Made by a program: the position numbers and the translations under genes
NCBI GenBank assembly: GCA_003512875.1
Contig: DONZ01000048.1
Span: 1-10,176 of the forward strand
DNA: 10,176 nt
Direction of reading: 5' to 3'
DNA from: Desulfovibrio sp.
GTDB taxonomy: Bacteria; Desulfobacterota; Desulfovibrionia; Desulfovibrionales; Desulfovibrionaceae
Part shown: piece after piece, positions 6,320 to 10,176 of the stretch
How positions within the stretch are numbered: the first letter of the stretch is position 1
How the letters are laid out: every line of letters starts with the position of its first letter
Notes under the pieces: model-generated
Seen by the model: only the letters and a program-made list of their open reading frames with translations
Database searches by the model: none
What the model was told of the DNA's origin: nothing

Positions 6320-7705
6320 TTAAACGCCCACTAATTTTTGTGTATTAAAAAGTCCTTTAGGGTCGATAGCTCTTCTCAGCCTGCGTGAGAACATGATAGT
6401 GCCGCGGGAAGTTTCTTTTTCAAGCCATTTCGCCTTTGCGGTGCCGATGCCATGCTCGCCGGAAAGCGTTCCGCCAAGTTCCAAAGCGACATTGAAAATT
6501 TCATCGACAGCAGCTTCCACACGCACAAATTCTTCATGGTCACGCCTATCGCACAAAATGGTCGGGTGCAAGTTGCCGTCGCCGGCATGCCCGAATGTTC
6601 CCATCTGCACATTGTATTTTTTAGCGATTTCATTCAAAGCTTTCACCATGGCGGGAATTTTTGAACGGGGAACGGTTGCGTCTTCCAAAACAGTGGTAGG
6701 ACGAAGACGGGCGAGAGCCGGAAGGGCATTTCTTCTGCCAAGCCAAATCTTATTCTTTTCTTCTTCGTTTTGGGCGATATGAATAGCTGTCGCGCCGCAT
6801 TCCTTTAAAACTCTCTCGACGATTTCCGTTTCATCGGCAACTTGCCCCGGGTGCCCGTCCACTTCGATAAGCAAAAGCGCATCGGCATCTTTCGGCAAAC
6901 CGATTTTCTTATCTTCTTCAACATAATTTATAGTCGCATGGTCCAAAAATTCCAAAGTACAAGGCACGACGTGGGCGGCGATGATACCCGCAACCGCTTC
7001 CGAAGCTTTTTGCACATCGTCAAAAATAGCCATCATGGCTTTTGACGCCTTAGGAGGCGGAACAAGTTTTAAAATAGCTTTGCTGATAAGACCGAGCGTT
7101 CCCTCGGAACCGATCATCATACCCGCAAGATTATATCCGGTAACGCATTTTACCGTGCGGGAACCGGTTTTTACCAGCTGCCCCTCGAAATCATAAAATT
7201 CCAAGCCCATGACATAATCTTTGGTTACGCCATATTTCAAACCGCGCAAACCGCCTGCGTTTTCGGCAATATTGCCGCCGATGGTCGAAATGCTTTGCGA
7301 ACCCGGATCAGGAGGATAAAAAAGCCCTTTTGTCCGAACCTGATTTGCAAATTGCTCCGTAACAACTCCGGGTTCGACAACCGCGTACAAATCTTCTTCA
7401 TTGATTTCCAAAATTTTATTGAGTTTTCCGGTCGCGATAACAACGCTGTCCTTATCGTCGGGAATGGTTCCGCCGGAAAGATTGGAACCTGAACCGCGAA
7501 CAGTGATGTGCAATCCTTCATCATAACATTTTTTGACAATAATTCCAAGCTGTTCTGTTTTGGTCGGAAACAAAACCAAAGCCGGCACGCAAGACTCAAG
7601 CACAGCCGCATCAAAAGAATAGCTATGCCTGTCTATTTCTTCTGATAAAACATTTTCCTTTCCCAAAAGAGCTTCAAACTCCGCAATTAACGCTTTTGAA
7701 ATCAT
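6320..7705 (-). CDS. glcD: FAD-binding 2-hydroxyacid dehydrogenase (GlcD-like; D-lactate or glycolate)
   Basis: The 461-residue product is a vanillyl-alcohol-oxidase-type flavoenzyme of the GlcD / D-lactate dehydrogenase group, oxidising a 2-hydroxyacid to the 2-oxoacid. The N-terminal FAD domain shows RGSGSNLSGG at residues 70-79, PDPGS at 132-136, IGGNIAENAGG at 142-152 and GYNLAGMMIGSEGTLG at 190-205. The C-terminal substrate/FAD domain shows FGHAGDGNLHP at 371-381, GTLSGEHGIG at 412-421 and DPKGLFNTQK at 448-457. It is full length for the family. The start has AGGTGA immediately upstream, with GAGG further out. It leads an operon with glcF. There is no glcE and no lactate permease, pta or ackA nearby, so the genes alone do not say whether the substrate is D-lactate, glycolate or another hydroxyacid; D-lactate is favoured if the host is a sulfate reducer. 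Confidence 0.93.
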   Translation of the reverse strand: MISKALIAEFEALLGKENVLSEEIDRHSYSFDAAVLESCVPALVLFPTKTEQLGIIVKKCYDEGLHITVRGSGSNLSGGTIPDDKDSVVIATGKLNKILEINEEDLYAVVEPGVVTEQFANQVRTKGLFYPPDPGSQSISTIGGNIAENAGGLRGLKYGVTKDYVMGLEFYDFEGQLVKTGSRTVKCVTGYNLAGMMIGSEGTLGLISKAILKLVPPPKASKAMMAIFDDVQKASEAVAGIIAAHVVPCTLEFLDHATINYVEEDKKIGLPKDADALLLIEVDGHPGQVADETEIVERVLKECGATAIHIAQNEEEKNKIWLGRRNALPALARLRPTTVLEDATVPRSKIPAMVKALNEIAKKYNVQMGTFGHAGDGNLHPTILCDRRDHEEFVRVEAAVDEIFNVALELGGTLSGEHGIGTAKAKWLEKETSRGTIMFSRRLRRAIDPKGLFNTQKLVGV

Positions 7706-7746
7706 AATTCACCTATTTCCTCGTTAAAGTTACTTGCATGTTTTTT

Positions 7747-7775
7747 AAAATACCACCGCTTCATTCGGCTTGCAA
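7747..7775 (-). promoter_or_regulatory. Putative sigma70 promoter for the glcD operon
   Basis: In the 84-nt gap between corA and glcD the minus strand has TTGCAA (7770-7775), 17 nt, then TATTTT (7747-7752), each 4 of 6 matches to consensus, about 35 nt before the coding region. No clear terminator hairpin follows corA, although a T-run lies just after its stop codon. The match is weak and rests mainly on position and spacing. Confidence 0.3.
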
Positions 7776-7789
7776 CAAAAAAACTAAAA

Positions 7790-8758
7790 TTAATGAAACC
7801 ACCCTTTTACCGCATAATAGACAATCATGCCAAGACCGATGAAAAGCATGATACCCAAACAGATAGGATAAGCGTATTCATAACCGTATTCCGGCATATG
7901 CTCGAAATTCATGCCGTATAGACTGGAAATGAATGTCAGCGGCAAAAAAATCGAAGACAAAACCGTTAAAATACGCAGGCGTTTATCGGACAATTCCCGA
8001 AAATGGGAATCTATCCTATGGAGCTGATCTTCCAGATGCTTATCCAACTTATGCATGCTTTGCTCGACATGGGCGAGCGTATCCAAAATATCATTAAGCA
8101 ATTTTTTAGTATGCGCAGGAAAAAACGATACGGAAATAACGGTTCTCAGCAAGGTGCAGGCAAATAAAAACTCTTCGCACTGCCCGGTGATATTCATTAA
8201 ACGACCCTTTATCTTAACAACGTTGTCATTGTCCTGATCATCGGGAATGCTTTCCAACGACTTGATAAAACTGTTGATAATGCTTCTTGCTTCAAGATAA
8301 TTATTAATAAAGTGTTCTTCCATGCCCTCAAGAAGATACATCAATAAAAAAATGCCTTCCTCACCTTCGAGCTTCACGCCCGCCTGCAGCTGCTGATAAG
8401 CTTTATCCAGCGTTTCGCTTTCGTTCTTTGTTATTGTAAGAACAATATTTCCTAATAAAACCAAATGGATAAAATAGGTTGTCTCCTCCCAGCGGTTAGA
8501 AGTCGGAATACGCAGATACAAGCCTGCCGACTGCACAACTTCAACCTTCGGAAACGCTTTTTTATCGGTAAAAAAACGTTGTTCAAATTCGGAAAGAGGG
8601 AGTGCCGCCAACAATTCTCCCCATTCGTCATCCGTTGAAATTTCATAATTCACCCAATACAAATTTTGCGATTGCTCAACAAAAAGTTCTTCCAAAACAA
8701 CTTCCTGTCCTGTTTCTTTGCAAATATTGTTATGGATGAAAACGACTTTTTTATCCAT
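7790..8758 (-). CDS. corA: CorA-family magnesium transporter
   Basis: A 322-residue CorA-type divalent cation channel. The long N-terminal half (about residues 1-255) is the cytoplasmic domain, with a strongly helical, charged stretch from about 145 to 258 that would form the long stalk helix. Two C-terminal membrane helices follow at about 262-281 and 295-316. They are separated by YGMNFEHMPE at 281-290, containing the YGMN selectivity signature and the acidic MPE loop characteristic of Mg (also Co and Ni) transporting CorA. The very short tail after TM2 contains Lys318, as expected for a cytoplasmic C-terminus. Five such subunits form the channel in the inner membrane. The start lies 8 nt after the hslV stop, and the AGG of its likely ribosome site overlaps that stop codon, so it is probably co-transcribed and coupled with hslV. 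The individual substrate (Mg, Co or Zn) is not decided by sequence, though GMN plus MPE favours Mg. Confidence 0.93.
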   Translation of the reverse strand: MDKKVVFIHNNICKETGQEVVLEELFVEQSQNLYWVNYEISTDDEWGELLAALPLSEFEQRFFTDKKAFPKVEVVQSAGLYLRIPTSNRWEETTYFIHLVLLGNIVLTITKNESETLDKAYQQLQAGVKLEGEEGIFLLMYLLEGMEEHFINNYLEARSIINSFIKSLESIPDDQDNDNVVKIKGRLMNITGQCEEFLFACTLLRTVISVSFFPAHTKKLLNDILDTLAHVEQSMHKLDKHLEDQLHRIDSHFRELSDKRLRILTVLSSIFLPLTFISSLYGMNFEHMPEYGYEYAYPICLGIMLFIGLGMIVYYAVKGWFH

Positions 8759-8766
8759 TCCGCGAC

Positions 8767-9309
8767 CTATTCTTTTTTCAATATTTCCACGGTTAAATTA
8801 TGGTTTGTGAAGACACAGATGTCACCGGCGATTTCCATTGATTCCCTTGCGATTTCTTCCGCATCCAAATTGCTGTGTTTTAAAAGCGCTTTTGCGGCGG
8901 AAAGGGCGAAACTTCCGCCTGATCCGATAGCTGCAACCCCTGAATCCGGTTCTATGACATCGCCGGTTCCCGTTAAAATCAAAATATGTTCCAAATCAGC
9001 AACAAGAAGCATGGCTTCCAATTTGCGTAAGTATTTATCATTCCGCCAATCTTTCGCAAGCTCGACAGCGGCTCTGGCCAAATTTCCGCCGCTTTCCTCA
9101 AGTTTCGCTTCAAAACGTTCAAAAAGGGTGAAGGCATCGGCAGTCGCCCCTGCAAAACCTCCGATAACTTTTCCCTTATAAAGGCGGCGGACTTTTTTCG
9201 CCGTATGTTTCATCACCATGGATTGCCCCATGGTAACCTGTCCGTCTCCGGCTATGACGACTTTATCGTCTTTTCTGACTGCAAGTATCGTAGTGCCGCG
9301 TATTTCCAT
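8767..9309 (-). CDS. hslV: ATP-dependent protease proteolytic subunit HslV (ClpQ)
   Basis: HslV is the threonine peptidase that forms a double hexamer capped by the HslU ATPase and degrades unfolded or regulatory proteins in the cytoplasm. Counting from the ATG at 9309 the protein has 180 residues and begins MEIRG before the catalytic Thr6 of TTILAVR. Asp22 (GDGQVTMGQ), Lys38 (AKKVRRLY) and Ser130 (GSGGSF) correspond to Asp17, Lys33 and Ser125 of E. coli Hsl[21 protein letters not shown] and [11 protein letters not shown] are further family marks. An ATG two codons upstream (9315, product 182 residues) is also in frame. I prefer 9309 because AAGGG (9317-9321) lies 7 nt from it but only 1 nt from the other. 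The leading residues must be removed to expose the threonine. hslU does not follow; corA does. The upstream metallopeptidase gene ends only 10 nt before this start. Confidence 0.96.
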   Translation of the reverse strand: MEIRGTTILAVRKDDKVVIAGDGQVTMGQSMVMKHTAKKVRRLYKGKVIGGFAGATADAFTLFERFEAKLEESGGNLARAAVELAKDWRNDKYLRKLEAMLLVADLEHILILTGTGDVIEPDSGVAAIGSGGSFALSAAKALLKHSNLDAEEIARESMEIAGDICVFTNHNLTVEILKKE

Positions 9310-9316
9310 GCTCATA

Positions 9317-9321
9317 CCCTT
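9317..9321 (-). promoter_or_regulatory. Ribosome binding site that decides the hslV start
   Basis: The minus strand reads AAGGG here, overlapping the TAA stop (9320-9322) of the metallopeptidase gene. Spacing to the ATG at 9309 is 7 nt (favourable), and to the ATG at 9315 only 1 nt (too close). This supports the shorter HslV with a five-residue pro-sequence and suggests coupling to the end of the upstream gene. Confidence 0.55.
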
Positions 9322-10176
9322 ATTTCCAATATTTTTTACGTTCCGCCATAATGGACTGAACGTTTTTCAAACTCGCTTTTTGCGTATCCGTTTGAGCGAG
9401 TTCCCCTGCTCTTTTGAGCCAAGAATTTGCCCTTGCTTCGTCATTTCTGTAAATTTCAGCCAGCGCCAACTGCAAATAGCCTTCAAATTCCTTGCCTTGA
9501 CGCCCTAAAACACGTCCGTAAAAATTTAAAACCTCACCGTCTTCAGGAGCATACCGCAAAACTTTTTCATACTCTTTTTGGGCTTCAAGAACATGATTTT
9601 CGTTGTCCAGCAAACGGGCGTAAAAAAATACCGCCATATAATCCTTAGGATTTACGGAAAGGGCTTTTTCCAAATATTTCTTTGCCTGCGCAAACTTTCC
9701 CACATCAAAATAAAAACGTCCCAGTTCCCTGTTCATAAGGGAATCGGAAGGAGCGGCTTGCACGGCTTTTTGCAAAAATTCTTCCGCCTGTCTGATTTGA
9801 TTGCGTTTATGGGCGACTATTCCCAAGCCCATATAATCATAAGCGCTTTTTTTCGCTGAAAAATAATTTTCCGCAAAACGAAGATCCGCATAATAGGCGA
9901 CGGTCAATGCTTTCGCCCGCAAAAACCTGCTGTTGTCAATCTTTTTATTCGTTTTTTTCAAGCCGCGGACAAAGGAATTTACCGCTGCAATACGGGCATT
10001 GATATTGGGGTGTGTGGATAAATACGTCGGAAAATCGGAACTCGCGCCTAAACTTTTATTTTGCAGGACCTGAAAGGCTTTCGCCATTCCCCGCGGGTCG
10101 TATCCCGCCCTCATCATATATTGCAAACCGAACTTGTCCGCATCACTTTCATCCTGCCGTCCATAGCTGAGCATCG
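9320..10176 (-). CDS. M48-family metallopeptidase with C-terminal TPR repeats (BepA-like), C-terminal part
   Basis: The reading frame is open at the right edge, so the N-terminus, including any signal peptide and the HExxH zinc motif, lies outside the window. The first in-frame ATG seen (10174) is internal, not the start. Of the 284 residues counted from it, [17 protein letters not shown] at 4-20 is the conserved E-x2-AD block of M48 peptidases that supplies the third zinc ligand (Glu9), and [14 protein letters not shown] at 52-65 is the following family motif. From about residue 110 onward there are tandem 34-residue TPR-like helical pairs, for example 112-145, 146-178 and 180-212, with pattern residues such as [22 protein letters not shown]. 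This M48-plus-TPR layout is that of BepA/YfgC, a periplasmic protease-chaperone that helps assemble or clear outer membrane proteins such as LptD. Function here is inferred from architecture. It is followed within about 10 nt by hslV. Confidence 0.88.
   Translation of the reverse strand, partial: MLSYGRQDESDADKFGLQYMMRAGYDPRGMAKAFQVLQNKSLGASSDFPTYLSTHPNINARIAAVNSFVRGLKKTNKKIDNSRFLRAKALTVAYYADLRFAENYFSAKKSAYDYMGLGIVAHKRNQIRQAEEFLQKAVQAAPSDSLMNRELGRFYFDVGKFAQAKKYLEKALSVNPKDYMAVFFYARLLDNENHVLEAQKEYEKVLRYAPEDGEVLNFYGRVLGRQGKEFEGYLQLALAEIYRNDEARANSWLKRAGELAQTDTQKASLKNVQSIMAERKKYWK

Noticed and set aside
7706..7789. Possible sigma54 promoter or small RNA in the corA-glcD gap
   Set aside because: No GG/GC pair with the -24/-12 spacing and no stable hairpin were found; only a weak sigma70-like match could be supported.
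1..10176. Search for a defence island, prophage, integrated element or CRISPR array
   Set aside because: All genes are core-type families on one strand with tight spacing and similar base composition. No repeats, integrase, transposase, tRNA end or array structure was seen.

Overview
The window is an ordinary-looking stretch of bacterial core chromosome. Ten protein genes all lie on the minus strand, so transcription runs from the right edge to the left; eight are complete and one is cut at each edge. Gaps are short. I see no rRNA, tRNA, mobile element, CRISPR array or long repeat. The combination of a GlcD/GlcF-type 2-hydroxyacid (lactate) dehydrogenase pair, an HslV gene with no hslU beside it and the AmrS radical-SAM enzyme, at moderate and somewhat AT-leaning composition (judged by eye), suggests a Desulfovibrionaceae-like member of the Desulfobacterota. 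That placement is inference and was not tested by any search.

Right block (about 10176-7790), in transcription order: the C-terminal half of an M48 metallopeptidase with TPR repeats (BepA-like), then hslV, then a CorA-family magnesium channel. Intergenic gaps are about 10 nt or less, so they are probably co-transcribed. The first two genes concern protein quality control in the envelope and the cytoplasm.

Middle block (about 7775-3015): after an 84-nt gap with a possible sigma70 promoter comes glcD (FAD subunit), glcF (Fe-S subunit), amrS (radical SAM) and an Smr-domain protein. Spacings are 1 nt, 24 nt and an 8-nt overlap. GlcD and GlcF should form one membrane-associated oxidase that passes electrons from a 2-hydroxyacid, probably D-lactate or glycolate, through flavin and Fe-S clusters to the quinone pool. 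The roles of AmrS and the Smr protein alongside it are unknown.

Left block (about 2960-896): a second promoter candidate precedes glpX (class II fructose-1,6-bisphosphatase, gluconeogenesis) and fabD (malonyl-CoA:ACP transacylase, fatty acid synthesis), 10 nt apart. A clean intrinsic terminator follows fabD. Past it, a third promoter candidate reads into a secreted protein at 812-1 that runs off the left edge and looks like the N-terminus of a bacterial alpha-2-macroglobulin.

I found no convincing undescribed system. The points most worth a second look are the isolated amrS and the uncharacterised N-terminal region of the Smr protein, their coupling to the lactate/glycolate oxidase pair, and the hslV start site.
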